A stretch of 64,000 nucleotides of DNA from Plantago ovata (GCA_028274465.1 CM051457.1:52302425-52366424), one strand, 5' to 3'. Positions 41,804 to 53,616 are shown, counted from the first letter of the stretch. Numbers and translations: made by a program. Notes: generated from the letters alone by a model not told the origin.

Positions 41804-42958
41804 TCAATCCGCTAGTTGCACAATGGCCTTATGCTTCGAAAGCTCTCCAAGGCCACTCTTCTCAAACACATTCATGGGTAGCACATTCGAGTAAGATCCC
41901 GTATCTAGTGTAGCACGGACGTCATCGAGACTACCAATCCCAACCTTAACATCAAAGCTATCAGGAATTGGTTCAGGATCCTTAGGTTCTTCATTACTTA
42001 CGTTAAGTCCCAGATCTTTATCTTCCTCTTTGGCCAATGGAGGCTCGTCTTTTGCACCACACTCGCACGCAACAACTTGCTTAATGGTGATTTCCACTGG
42101 AAGGTCTCCCACCAAGTTGATCGACATGGACCTCTCAGTGCTGCTATGTAACTTCCCTTGCTTTCTACTAGCTCTAGCTTCCAATTGATCCAGACGAGCA
42201 TTGATCTTTGCCGAATCCTCCTCGTATCTCTTCAAAAACACTTGGGTGAAATCCACCAATTTCTGTAAATTATCCAAGAAAGTTGCTGACTTGGATGTAG
42301 ATGCTTCGACCTTAGGGGTAGGATTACTACGGTCTCCCCAGTGAACATCTTCTCGTGCTAGATCTGATCTACACATATGAGCCCCATGCCCATAATTCTT
42401 GCACACCCTACATACCTCGTTGGAGAGAGATGTTCCGATTAGGCCACTTAGAGCTTGCCTCATCTGATTGGCAAAACCTTCGAACCTATCGCCACTCACA
42501 CTTTTCACTTCATGCATTGGGATCTCCTGGTTTGGTGGAGCCTCAGGTCCACGCCTCCTAACCATTGCTCTTGGATCCTTGGACTGAGATCCTTTAGCAA
42601 GCCTTTCGAAACACGCCCACACATCCTCAGCGGTCTCTTCCCAGATAGTACCACGGCATTGGAAATCCACCAGCTGTTGACTCTCATATGTGAGTCCATT
42701 GTTGAAGTGCTGGACAAGATCAGGAAGCTCAAAACCATGGTGTTGACACTTGTGCATGAGGTCCTTGAACCTCTCGAAAGCGGTGTAGAGGGTCTCATCA
42801 TAGTCATGTTTGAATCCAGTGATTTGCACCTTAAGCGCGGTAGTCAATGTGTGAGGAAAGTATTTCTCCATAAAAGCAGAATACACCTTGTCCCAGGTCT
42901 CTAGTGATCCGGCTTCCAGAGAGCCTAACCATGCCTTGGCTTTATCACCAAGCCCCAT
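41804..42958 (-). pseudogene. Gag-protease element: gag C-terminal part and protease start
   Basis: Gag core MGLGDKAKAWLGSL, FMEKYFPHTLTTALKVQITG, FERFKDLMHKCQHHGFEL and LTYESQQLVDFQCRGTI. A CCHC-like knuckle (CRVCKNYGHGAHMC) follows, then a coiled linker, and the protease active site DVRATLDTGSYSNVLPMNVF with intact D-T-G. It ends at the TGA replacing the arginine of LADRS. Confidence 0.9.
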
Positions 42959-43272
42959 AGCAAAATCTTCATCCTCAGCTCATCGTCCGTTATCCCTGCT
43001 CCGGGCCTTGGAAGATTGTTGATAAAATCGTCAATATCATTCAGGTATCCCATAACATCTTCCCTAGCCAACCCATAGAACCTCGGAAGTTGCTGGAACA
43101 TGCAACTTTTGATTTCCAAATCTCGAGTTGCAGCAGAAAGAACAATAGTCGGACCTCTCATCAGTGCTTTGTTGGGTTGAACCCATGATTTCAAAAGTGG
43201 GCGAGCCATCACAAGACCTGAATATCTGTGACAAGCTAGGAAAGGAGTATCAGAGAGAAAAAATAAAAACAA
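42925..43272 (-). pseudogene. Gag-protease element: gag N-terminal part
   Basis: Reads MARPLLKSWVQPNKALMRGP at about 43209, then MFQQLPRFYGLAREDVMGYL and DDELRMKILLWG, the family's gag start. A one-base frameshift near 42960 joins it to the downstream part. The ATG at about 43209 is a better start than the longer upstream frame, which overlaps leader sequence. Confidence 0.85.
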
Positions 43273-43332
43273 CTAAAACTAGGAATTGAATGCTGAAAAT
43301 TTAAACAAATTAAACAGAAAAAAGGAGTATAG

Positions 43333-43353
43333 TCCCCGACAACGGCAGCAATT
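43333..43353 (-). other. Primer-binding site of the gag-protease element
   Basis: On the minus strand the LTR is followed by AATTGCTGCCGTTGTCGGGG. It resembles the TGGCGCCGTTGCCGGGG site (tRNA-Asp type) with changes, notably GCTGCC for GGCGCC. Confidence 0.7.
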
Positions 43354-44606
43354 TGACGAACGCGTGGGTGTCGGATGCAACGTATCAAATAAATTTGTTA
43401 TTTAGCAAAGACAATTCTCAACTACAACGAAAACCGTAGTGTAGCAGTAGAATGACCTCGAGTGTCGATCTCTAAGGACTATAACTAGCTTTATCTAATC
43501 TAATTTAGAATATAAAAGCAGCAGACGGTTTAGCAAAGGTTTTTCTAACAGATAATGGAGATTGGTGATAGTATGGTCCTTCAAAGCATAACGGGTTAAT
43601 AATCATGCGTAAATACCTCGGTCTTGCATGGAGATCTTTGATCAATGAATTGTCCTGTTGCAATTATCAAACACTACGAAGATATAGATTTAGATAGGTC
43701 GAAGACCAATGAATTGTCCAATTGTGTGCAATAATTAATCAACAATACGAAGATAGAGATTTGGATAGATCAAAGAAATAAAGCAATACTACGGAGTATA
43801 ATGCGCGATATAGCCATTAGAATAATTATCAACCCTTCGCTAAGAATTCACATACTACCACCAACGAGAAGTTTAGCTACTCATAGTTGTCATGCAATCA
43901 ACAGAATTCATAGAAGAAAACATGTTGAAAGATATATAAAAATAAGTAGAAAAACTGTAAGATACAATGTTGCCGAAGGTTGTCAGTCTCCGAAGGATCG
44001 CGATCTTACAAGCTCCAAACTGCAATGAAAAAGTATCTCCTAAGCTATGAACCCCCAGAACAGGCTCTGGGAAGTTCCTACCTAAAACTACAGAGAAAGG
44101 TGAGAGAGAAGGTCTGGAAAAGTATGAAAATCGGAGAAAAACTGAGCAACTATATATAGGCTTCGAAATAGTATGGGACGAAGGGCCCCACACACCGGGC
44201 GAGTCGCCTGGTGTGGGGCGATTCGCCCCACATCTCGGGCGATTCGCTCGGGAGTAATTTTCGGGAATTTACGCGTTTTCGACGCGTTTTTGGATTTCTT
44301 CCCCTTTTCGGACTCGGTTTCTGACTTCTAGTGGCCTTCTAACCTCCAGATTCGACCCCTAGACTTCAAATCCTATCCGGAAACCTTCAGATACTCCAAT
44401 TAGGCTTCTGGAACACCAATTCCTTGTCAACTTCAATATAATTTCCCGAAAAACCTCGTTTTTCAACCAAAACCTTTAAAATAAAGACTAAAGGGAAACG
44501 TGACACTATTCTAATAAAATGCACTAAAATATAGCTAAATTAACATAGAGGATAGCTAAAATAGGTGAAAAAGACTCAAATGAAAGTGTAAAATACACAT
44601 TCATCA
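43354..44606 (-). repeat. 5' LTR of the gag-protease element
   Basis: 1253 bp, TGACGAACGCGTGGG to ACACATTCATCA. Minus-strand TATA box CCTATATATA at 44151-44160, with the GGGCGA/TCGCCC palindrome cluster (44172-44254) immediately upstream of it. Its outer half, from 43866, was later duplicated together with the flank. Confidence 0.93.
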
Positions 44607-44960
44607 AAATGAAATACTTACGTTTCACAATGTAAATGTATATGAGTCTCACAAGTCATTTGATTTGTATCATCAACACTCATGTTCTTAATTTCTATGT
44701 ATCACCAACACTTGTTCCACTATTTAAGCCTCATAGGTCAATTGCTCTGTACCATCAAGGATTACATTCTTGTATTGCTATGTTATTATAAAGACTACTT
44801 ACGTTCTTAATTGATATGCACGGACAAGACATACGTTGTTAGTTTCCCAGTAGCATGAACACCTACATTATAAATTTTGTTGTATCATCATCACGACTCA
44901 CGTTCAACAATATGCGTATACGCCCAAGTGTGACACGTGTTATATGTTGAACCAACGATT

Positions 44961-45033
44961 TTTACCCTAAACACTATACCGTAACCCTAAACCCTAAATC
45001 CTACACCCTAGCCCTATACCCTACACCCTAAAT
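44961..45033. repeat. Interstitial telomere-like repeat, copy 1
   Basis: Degenerate CCCTAAA units: ACCCTAAACAC, AACCCTAAACCCTAAATCC, CACCCTAGCCC, CACCCTAAATT. It is duplicated with the surrounding unit (46386-46455). It lies inside contig sequence, not at a chromosome end. Confidence 0.75.
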
Positions 45034-45289
45034 TATAAAGTAATACTAATGATAATTTACATTAATAATATTATTACTAATAATAACAGTAATGATAATA
45101 ATAATTTTAGAAATAATGATAATAAATTCCTAAACATAACAGTAATAATAAGGAATGTAATTTTAGTTAATTTTAACAAAATAAAGGCAAAGTAAGAGGG
45201 AAACGAAATTCCTTTTTTCCCTCCATTCTAAAATTTTGGACTAATTTTGGACTTTCAAAACACAAACCAAAATATTAACTAATTACAAA

Positions 45290-46030
45290 GAGAAGTTTAG
45301 CTACTCATAGTTGTCATGCAATCAACAGAATTCATAGAAGAAAACATGTTGAAAGATATATAAAAATAAGTAGAAAAACTGTAAGATACAATGTTACCGA
45401 AGGTTGTCAGTCTCCGAAGGATCGCGATCTTACAAGCTCCAAACTGCAATGAAAAAGTATCTCCTAAGCTATGAACCCCCAGAACAGGCTCTGGGAAGTT
45501 CCTACCTAAAACTACAGAGAAAGGTGAGAGAGAAGGTCTGGAAAAGTATGAAAATCGGAGAAAAACTGAGCAACTATATAGGCTTCGAAATAGTATGGGA
45601 CGAAGGGCCCCACACACCGGGCGAGTCGCCTGGTGTGGGGCGATTCGCCCCACATCTCGGGCGATTCGCTCGGGAGTAATTTTCGGGAATTTACGCGTTT
45701 TCGACGCGTTTTTGGATTTCTTCCCCTTTTCGGACTCGGTTTCTGACTTCTAGTGGCCTTCTAACCTCCAGATTCGACCCCTAGACTTCAAATCCTATCC
45801 GGAAACCTTCAGATACTCCAATTAGGCTTCTGGAACACCAATTCCTTGTCAACTTCAATATAATTTCCCGAAAAACCTCGTTTTTCAACCAAAACCTTTA
45901 AAATAAAGACTAAAGGGAAACGTGACACTATTCTAATAAAATGCACTAAAATATAGCTAAAAATTAACATAGAGGATAGCTAAAATAGGTGAAAAAGACT
46001 CAAATGAAAGTGTAAAATACACATTCATCA
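45290..46030 (-). repeat. Orphan LTR fragment made by the tandem duplication
   Basis: Second copy of the outer half of the gag-protease element LTR, ending CACATTCATCA followed by AAATG. It is not an independent insertion. Confidence 0.9.
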
Positions 46031-46385
46031 AAATGAAATACTTACGTTTCACAATGTAAATGAATATGAGTCTCACAAGTCATTTGATTTGTATCATCAA
46101 CACTCATGTTCTTAATTTCTATGTATCACCAACACTTGTTCCACTATTTAAGCCTCATAGGTCAATTGCTCTGTACCATCAAGGATTACATTCTTGTATT
46201 GCTATGTTATTATAAAGACTACTTACGTTCTTAATTGATATGCACGGACAAGACATACGTTGTTAGTTTCCCAGTAGCATGAACACCTACATTATAAATT
46301 TTGTTGTATCATCATCACGACTCACGTTCAACAATATGCGTATACGCCCAAGTGTGACACGTGTTATATGTTGAACCAACGATTT

Positions 46386-46455
46386 TTACCCTAAACACTA
46401 TACCGTAACCCTAAACCCTAAATCCTACACCCTAGCCCTATACCCTACACCCTAA
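46386..46455. repeat. Interstitial telomere-like repeat, copy 2
   Basis: Same degenerate CCCTAAA stretch as 44961-45033, carried by the second unit of the tandem duplication. Confidence 0.75.
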
Positions 46456-46699
46456 ATTATAAAGTAATACTAATGATAATTTACATTAATAATATTATTA
46501 CTAATAATAACAGTAATGATAATAATAATTTTAGAAATAATGATAATAAACTCCTAAACATAACAGTAATAATAAGGAATGTAATTTTAGTTAATTTTAA
46601 CAAAAATAAAGGCAAAGTAAGAGGGAAACGAAATTCCTTTTTTCCCTCCATTCTAAAATATTGGACTAATTTTGGACTTTCAAAACACAAACCAAAATA

Positions 46700-47909
46700 C
46701 ACAAAACCCACTATCTTTCCCCATTACGGCAAAACCCTTACTATCACTATCCGACTTCTGGTAACGGCGATCATCGAGGTGCATCGATCTTCTTCTTAGC
46801 CAGTCAATTCCAGGTGACATCCATCTCAATGTTTTACGAGTTTCTATGGTAATATCTACATGCACTTCGAGGGGGCTTAATCGATCTCTGGCTTGTTATT
46901 TCTTCCGTGCTTTCATGAAAATTGAAATACATTCTTCCAGAAATTAATAATTATGACCTGATATTGTCATGCATGAGATCAAGATTAGGTGTAATATGAC
47001 TGTAATCGCCGTTTCGAACTCTGAGCATCATAAAGTTTATGATTACATAAATAGATTATGAATTCCCTGTCCAATGATGATATAGGCAGTGATCTATGAC
47101 CTTATGGTGGATATCCCTTTGCATTTTGTTCTTTGGTGTGTGTTTTGAAATTGTAGATTTGGCGTGAGTTTGCTTTGCAGATCACCAATGGATCAGTGTT
47201 TTGATGGAATGGTTATGGTTATAAGTATATGATATTGATTAGCACGTGTGTTGCTGTGTGCTTGAATGAAAGCCAAATCAGTTAATTTTTTTTCTTTTAA
47301 TGCACTCTCATATGAATCCCTAAATAATCAAGTACATTTGATGAGGATTAAGATTACCCTAGTTATTCAATTAGTTAAAATCATTACCCTGTTTGGTCTT
47401 GTATGTTAGTCATCAACATTTATAAATCTTTCTTGTAAAACTTCAATCACAGATGTCGCCAGGTTTATCAGCACTCAACGGGGTTACAAAATTGAAAGCT
47501 GAAATGGCAAAGAAAACAATAGCCACAGGAGCTGGGGAGAAAGCCAACACTTATACTTTGTCAGGATAAAAAATCGAGGACGAGCAGCTTGCTTACAAAA
47601 GCTTAATAACAAAGGGTAATTATATGAGCTGAATACTGTTAGTGTATAACTTTTGATTTTATGGCCACCATATATACTAGTGGCTTCTTCTCAGGCTTTT
47701 GGTTATTTGTAAATGTTTTACTCGTAGAGCAACCCGGTATGACTAAGCGGTGTTATGGAGGAGGTGCTACACCTGTTAAAAGATCTTCACCTCGTACAAA
47801 GGGAAAGACTGGTGAGAAGCAAAGTACCGGTCAATCTCAAATCTTCCGGTTTTCTATTATTTAATCAGTTGCCAATACTATGGTGCCTCATACATGATCT
47901 GGTTTAAAT
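46700..47909 (+). pseudogene. Gene-like exons interrupted by Copia-3
   Basis: A first exon candidate ends TTCCAG|GTGACA at 46813. A second starts after ATCACAG with an ATG at 47453 (MSPGLSALNGVTKLKAEMAK, then a TAA at 47566). A third lies at about 47728-47811 (QPGMTKRCYGGGATPVKRSS, donor GACTG|GTGAGA). The third resembles the contig-3 exon near 62056 (GNKRC ... APVKKAKAS), which suggests the two are parts of one gene or of two paralogues. No known domain is visible here. The copia LTR starts at 47910. Confidence 0.4.
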
Positions 47910-49861
47910 TGAAAGTATATATGTCCTAGAGACAACCAACATTAAGGATGATATGTACTTTACCGCATTCAGCTTATTGGTATTTATTTATGTTACATTT
48001 ATTTAAGCATACATAAATACAATTGGCATTACATTTACTGTAAGATGTTCCCAAGGACTAAAGATAATCACCAAGTTAGTGGGAGCTTGCGTGTCAGAAC
48101 TTAAGTCCTAAACTTAGCCACTAGTCGATGGTCATTGAGATATGGGATATCAATGATGCGATAGAGACTAGCATGTGTTGCATCAGATCCTTCGAGGATG
48201 TGGTAGTTCTCACTGCTGCGAATAACTTGGTTATTCATGATGGACACATGGACACTTTTGAGAGTGTTGGCATACCCAGCCGAGAAACCATTTGGTAAAT
48301 TCTATTTAAGTGTCTATGGGAGTACCAGATTGTAGGGTGATGTAATAGTCCTCAAACTTGAGGTCAATACTATATCATATGTGGAATAATATACTTTGAC
48401 CATGCGCAACGCTTGCACTCTTAAAGTAGGGTAGATATGGCATGCGTTGGGTATATTAGGAAGCATATGGTGTGAGTGATTGGACCAAGATCAGGATTCA
48501 TTCCTCCGAATGGATTCAAGGAGAGAATACTTTACATCTCATATTAGTGCGATCGTTAGGCAGTGGCCACTGCAAAGATATATGTCAAAATGGTGTTTGG
48601 ACATAATCATCTAGATCGACTAAGAAGATTGAGAGATAATGGATGAGTTATTGGAATAGACACTAATCTATATTCTAGACTCATTCGAGTATTCGAGAAT
48701 GAAAGGACCGTATCATCAAAGTACTCTACATCACAGGCAGTTTGTATCTCCTCAACAAATGTTCCTTACATATTAGTATTGTCTAGTGACGATTGTCTAG
48801 GAATATTCACTGAGACCTTGATTTGATCATTGCCTAATATGTGAGGGCCTATGGGTCATATACAACTAGGTGATAATTCTCCCGATTAAGCATTAGGGTA
48901 AATTAAATGTCAATTGGATTGATAAGATTTGATTTACTATTGTCAATGACATTTCATTTGATGGAAATTATTAATTAAGTTAAAATTGGATTTATGACGT
49001 AATTACTATATTAAATAAAATATCAATTGGATTGATAAATATTTAATTTAATATTATTGAGAATGTTCTATTTGATAGAATTAAATAATTAAGTTGAATT
49101 GAATTCAATGTACTTAATTAATTTATACTTTTAGAAAGTAAATTAATTAAATTAGATTTAATTAATAAAAGAAGAAAAGAATAATTAGATTAAATTAGAT
49201 TTAATTTATTAAATTGAGAATGTGCATTTGAACCAATTTAGAATGAGGTTCATGTGTTGCCCAAAGAAAAAGGTTGCTAGTGATGGGCTTCGAACCCGTG
49301 ACCTCCAGAAAATTAGCCTGCACACATACCAACTGGGCCAGACCCATCTAAAACAATATATCAGCGTTTTACCTATCTAGTGCTGCGGCTGCAGTAGATA
49401 GAAAGTAAGGGTTTGATACGTGTTGTTGCTGCTTGTGGCTTTGAGCTCTCCTTCTCTCTAGGGTTTCTACACGGTTGTATTCGTTCTAACTCTTTTCTTC
49501 TTTGATTAATTCTCAATTATTATAATTATTATGATCTTTGAGATTTCTTGTTTTGCTTAATTAATGTAGATTTTGAATATGGATTTCCTAGCATCCATGG
49601 AGAATTCATCAATGAAGAATTGAACTACGTTTGACTTGATCCTGTGGGTACGTAGGCAGCTCAGAATTGTTCTGAGTTCAGTCAGAATCTTTAGAAGATC
49701 ATCAATTGTTCTTCGAAGAACAATTTCATGATTAGATCAGTTGGAAGCTGGATAACGGGTAAGTTATTTATATGGAGCATGTTAAATAATCATTCAATCA
49801 ACGATCCATGTAGGAAAATTTTCGAATTCCGCTGCATTTACCTTAGAGGTAATTTCCTACA
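47910..49861 (+). repeat. 5' LTR of Copia-3
   Basis: 1952 bp, TGAAAGTATATATGTCC to GGTAATTTCCTACA. The preceding 5 bases TAAAT are the candidate TSD. A minus-strand tRNA-like segment lies within (49282-49348). No second LTR is in the window. Confidence 0.8.
49282..49348 (-). other. tRNA-like segment in the Copia-3 LTR
   Basis: On the minus strand: an A-box-like TGGCCCAGTTGG and a B-box-like GGGTTCGAAGC about 40 bases later. The outer seven bases GATGGGT and GCCCATC can pair. The T stem forms only three pairs, so it is not a functional tRNA; more likely a tRNA-derived (SINE-like) relic with Pol III promoter boxes. Confidence 0.45.
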
Positions 49862-49872
49862 ATTACTAACAG

Positions 49873-49889
49873 TGGTATCGGAGCTAGGC
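49873..49889 (+). other. Primer-binding site of Copia-3
   Basis: TGGTATCGGAGCTAGGC, 11 bases after the LTR end. It is an imperfect version of the initiator Met site TGGTATCAGAGCCAGG (changes at two positions). Confidence 0.75.
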
Positions 49890-51718
49890 TGATTGAATGC
49901 ATTGTTTACATGTTATTTTATGATTATTGTGAATTTATTTGAAGAATTATAATTTATTTTCAATTAGATTGAGTCTCTCAAAATTATGAACCGGGTTCGT
50001 TAATTATTTATGTGTCCAGATTTCATGTATTAGATGTCTCCATATATATGTTTACTCATGTTTGGCAGCATATATGTATGTAAGAATACATGGCAGGATG
50101 CATGCCTCAATTACATCAATTATACAAATCTGGGTTTACTTTTGACCGGGGGCAATTAAATCAAAGGCAGAAGGCATAATGGTTTGGAGTCTTCTGGCTA
50201 CCGTGAATCCGTAATTGACGTCGATCCGAAATCGGATTTCATGAACTGGGTTTGAGCCCGGTCACCTTCCTCTGTTTCTCTCTGGATCCGACTTGGTCGG
50301 ACCCTTTTCGCCCGCCATTAATGGCGGCTTAAGCTTTCGTAAGCTTGAGCTTTGAATCGATCGCAAGGTGCGAATGGGGAGACGAAGCCATCATCATCGG
50401 AACGTGGAATCAGACGCGACTGGAGTCGCGATTTGGGCTGATCGATTCGATCGATCAAATCAATCAAACCAAAAAAAATTAAAAAATTGGGGATTTTGAT
50501 TTTTGATGCTTTTGACCTGATCTGGTGATGATAATAATGAAGGATTGCATATTGATTCGTGTTTGGAACATTTTGATTACTGGGAAATCAGATTCGAAAT
50601 CGAAGCCACCATTGTTGGACATGGGTGCAAGATTTTAGAAAAAACAGGGACACAATTGCAAGTTTTCAAAAGACCAGGGTCTGAATTGAATGTTATAAAA
50701 GTATTGCAGTCGGTTTGAAAGGATGTAGAACATCAGAGACCTCTGTTACAATTCTACATATTTTTCTGCCTTATTGTGGCTGAGGCCCCTGTACTATTGA
50801 GACTACTAATTTCAGTCCCCGATTATTTAAAACTTCAATTCAGTCAAATTAAATTAGATTTTGTACTTCTGGAAATTATGCATTAGCCCTTTAATAATTG
50901 GTATGTTCAATTTAACCCTGATAAGTTTTAGAAACTTCGCATAGTCCTCTGGAAATTTAAATTGGACACCTAGAGTTTTAGAAACTTAATATTTAATTTA
51001 TAAATAGTTTATAAATTACATTTGTGTCCTAATATTACTTTTGGAGGCTTATATTATGCTTTGGTCAACCAAGAGTTGTATTGTACAATTGGTTTAGATA
51101 CCTATCTTATTTGGCTATTACAGTGATCAGACATAGTAGGGGCTGTAGTAGTGCAGATTTGGATCCTGACCATTAAGATTCATATTAGAAATGAATCCGT
51201 ATTCTTCCAATAGGGTCGGTGAATATGATAAAATTAATGGAACTAAATAAGTCAAAAGGCCTTGATTATTTAGTCGCTGAATGAGGATATTGTGAATTGT
51301 TATTTAATTAGAGTTAAATTTAATTCACACTTATTTACATTATGTTTTATAAGGTTGTTGTAGAATGGCATTGATGAGTACGACTAGTTTGATTTATTTA
51401 CCAATGACATTTTGATTGTACTGATTTCCGTTTGATTTAATTGAGTTTGTCTTGGACAAGCACGTACCCAAGATTGTCTTGTGTTTGAATTTGAGTATTT
51501 CGAGTTGGACAAGAATACTTATATTAAATAAAAGGACAACTAGGTAACGTATTCGACTTAGGCGTGTGTGGTACACAAGTAGCTTACACAACATGAGAAT
51601 ATGAAGACATTATAGAAGATACCTCTAAGAACATGTATGATGAACAATGACTTTGGTCAACCTCTATTATAGAGTTTGGCTAAATCAGTGGGAGTACAAG
51701 TTCTCATGATAGTCAATG
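49890..51718 (+). other. Copia-3 interior without recognisable genes
   Basis: Mixed sequence with no open frame above about 65 codons and no gag motif. It ends at the TSD CAATG (51714-51718) of the Sirevirus insertion. Confidence 0.5.
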
Positions 51719-53352
51719 TGTTGGTCCCTTTAAACAACAAGAAAAGACTAGAGGGGGGGTGAATAGTCTTTTCAAACTTTTGTCGTTTAAAACTTTCTCA
51801 GCAAGTACTTATTACTTTTCAGTAATGAGTTTGCTGATACTTAACTTTTTCAGCAAGTGTAAGATACTTTACAGTAGCTTGGTTTGCTGATACTTAAAAT
51901 CAGAGAGCGGAAGTCTTTGAAACAATAAGTACTTTTTCAGCAAGTAAAAGTTTCAGCAAGTGAGGTGAGTGACTGTATACAGACAGATATAATTTGCTGA
52001 AAGCTAAATACAGTAAGTAAATCACACAAACACTTTTATAGTGGTATCTGAGAGTGGCGTAATCTCTCAACTAATCCACTTTGTCCTTTCTAGGACTGAA
52101 TCCACTAAGATATGATTGAGGTTCCTTACAATCTCCTATCTAAAGCGATTCAACAGACACCAAAGCACACTTGCTTCGTATCCAACCTAAACTAGAGAAC
52201 TCAACCTTGTTCTCCACCAAACTTGGTACTTTTAATCAGCAAAACTATGCTCGATTAAGTTCCCCCTGAATATCACGCCTGAAAGGGTGTATTTTCAGTT
52301 AGAGAGTTTTGGGGTGAGATGACTTAATTATAACTTATTCAATTACAACAAGTAATCTAAGAAACACAACTTGGAATACTTTGCAGTAAACAAGTTTGAT
52401 TGTTTCTGGTGTCAAGACTCATTCTTGTTTGAAAGAAAGAACACTTAGCTAATTTCTTAGCCGAGTTTGTTCTACTTCTTCACAAGCAGCTTTTTCAAGC
52501 TTTAAGTCTTGGAACGGATCAATGGCAGTAAGAGTGTTTGAAGGTTTGTGAGTTTTTTAAGCACAAGTGAGAGTTTGATCACGTTGTTGACACACTTCAA
52601 CTCTTTGCCGAATGACATCTATTTATAGTGCAAGTAAGGAGCCGTTTGAATTTCAAATCCTAAGGCTTTTGTGCCTTAACATGTCACTATCTTGCTTTTT
52701 GTACTTTCAGCAGCGACTCTGTTTGTCTTCTAGTCTTCGTGTGTAAGCTTCGCATTAAATGCACATTTGAATAGAATTCAAACAGTAACAATGGAGCGCA
52801 AATTCACGTACATTCAGCAAGAGGTCACATATGTTTCATCAGCAAGTGGTTAGTCTGAGTTTCAGCAAGCACAACCTACTCTGTCTTTCAGATTTTCACT
52901 TATGCAATGTTGTTGCTGAAAATTCCACTTTCTGAGCAACACGTGCCTTACCAGTCTTCAGCAATCTTCAAGTCTTCAAGTCTTCGATTTCTTCAAGTCT
53001 TCAGATTCTTCAAAAGTCTTCAAGATTCTGACCGGTTTCTTATTTGCTTCAATAATTTGTTTGTAATAAACAAAATATATCTTCAGCAAATGCTTCAATA
53101 GGTTATTTTCTTTTCAGAAAATAAGATACATTAAAGCTAAGCATCAATAAGATATTTTCTTTTCAGAAAATAAAATACATCATACGCAAAAGAAATAACT
53201 TATCTAACACCTAACTAAGTCATCAGCAAACGTTCCTCTTTTACAATGTCCTTTAAAATTTTAAAATCCTATGGACCTTAAGAGTACTAGTTACTGGACT
53301 TTCCTTAATTTAGCATGGTAAATTGCTCATCAAAATTACAAGTTTCCTAACA
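51719..53352 (-). repeat. 3' LTR of Sire-B
   Basis: 1634 bp, plus-strand TGTTGGTCCCTTTAAAC to GTTTCCTAACA, the reverse of 31681-33327. TATA box at 52619-52627 (minus strand TATAAATAG). Confidence 0.92.
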
Positions 53353-53368
53353 AATTTCCCCCTTTTTA
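53353..53368 (-). other. Sire-B polypurine tract
   Basis: On the minus strand AAAAAGGGGGAAATT directly before the LTR start TGTTAGG. Confidence 0.85.
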
Positions 53369-53616
53369 ATGTTAGCAATCCATGGCTAAATTAATTGTTA
53401 CCCTTTTAGAGGTTTCTGATGTTGAATAAATCAGTTGATTAATGCAAGCATACTTGAATAATTAAACAGTAAGCAAAACTAGATTGCATAATCAAAAACC
53501 AATAAGAGTCAAAAGAATTCATTGATGATAGTTATCATTCAAATGTTTACAAGAAAAAGCATAGATAACAAACAGAATCAGCAAATAAAAACTTTAACAA
53601 AAACTATTGCAGGGAC
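53369..53616. other. Sire-B 3' untranslated region
   Basis: Counterpart of 31415-31665 in Sire-A. No gene seen. Confidence 0.5.

Larger units (their letters stand above)
38550..44606 (-). mobile_element. Complete gag-protease-only gypsy element (TR-GAG type)
   Basis: LTRs at 38550-39754 and 43354-44606 with TG...CA ends and a perfect 5-bp TSD AAATG (38545-38549 and 44607-44611). The 3.6-kb interior codes, on the minus strand, only a gag and an aspartic protease. No RT, RNase H or integrase motif is seen. The remaining 1.7 kb next to the 3' LTR is non-coding. Since both ends and TSD are preserved, it moved in this pol-less form or lost pol by internal deletion afterwards. The gag pattern (DKAKAWLGSLEAGSLETWDK) is Athila/Tat-like. 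Confidence 0.9.
43866..46699. repeat. 1.41-kb tandem duplication (LTR half plus flank)
   Basis: 43866-45274 and 45290-46699 are near-identical, starting GAGAAGTTTAGCTACTCAT and ending CACAAACCAAAATA, separated by 15 bases (TTAACTAATTACAAA). Differences are few (TATATATAGG versus TATATAGG; GCTAAATT versus GCTAAAAATT). The unit contains the outer half of the 5' LTR, the AAATG TSD and 660 bp of flank, so it arose after the insertion. Confidence 0.95.
47910..51718 (+). mobile_element. Ty1/copia-type element, 5' part (Copia-3)
   Basis: A 5' LTR (47910-49861) with a primer-binding site is followed by 1.86 kb of interior, cut at 51718 by the inverted Sirevirus. The LTR start TGAAAGTATATATGTCCTAGAGACA is similar to the minus-strand start of the Copia-1 LTR (TGATAGTGTATATGTCCTAG), so the two are distant relatives. 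The interior shows no gag or pol up to the interruption; it may be a long leader or a non-autonomous element. The rest should lie beyond the second gap. Confidence 0.75.

Noticed and set aside
44961-46455. True telomere or chromosome end
   Set aside because: The CCCTAAA units are degenerate, short, internal and duplicated with ordinary flank.
49282-49348. Functional tRNA gene on the minus strand
   Set aside because: Only three T-stem pairs and an irregular D arm; annotated as a tRNA-like relic instead.
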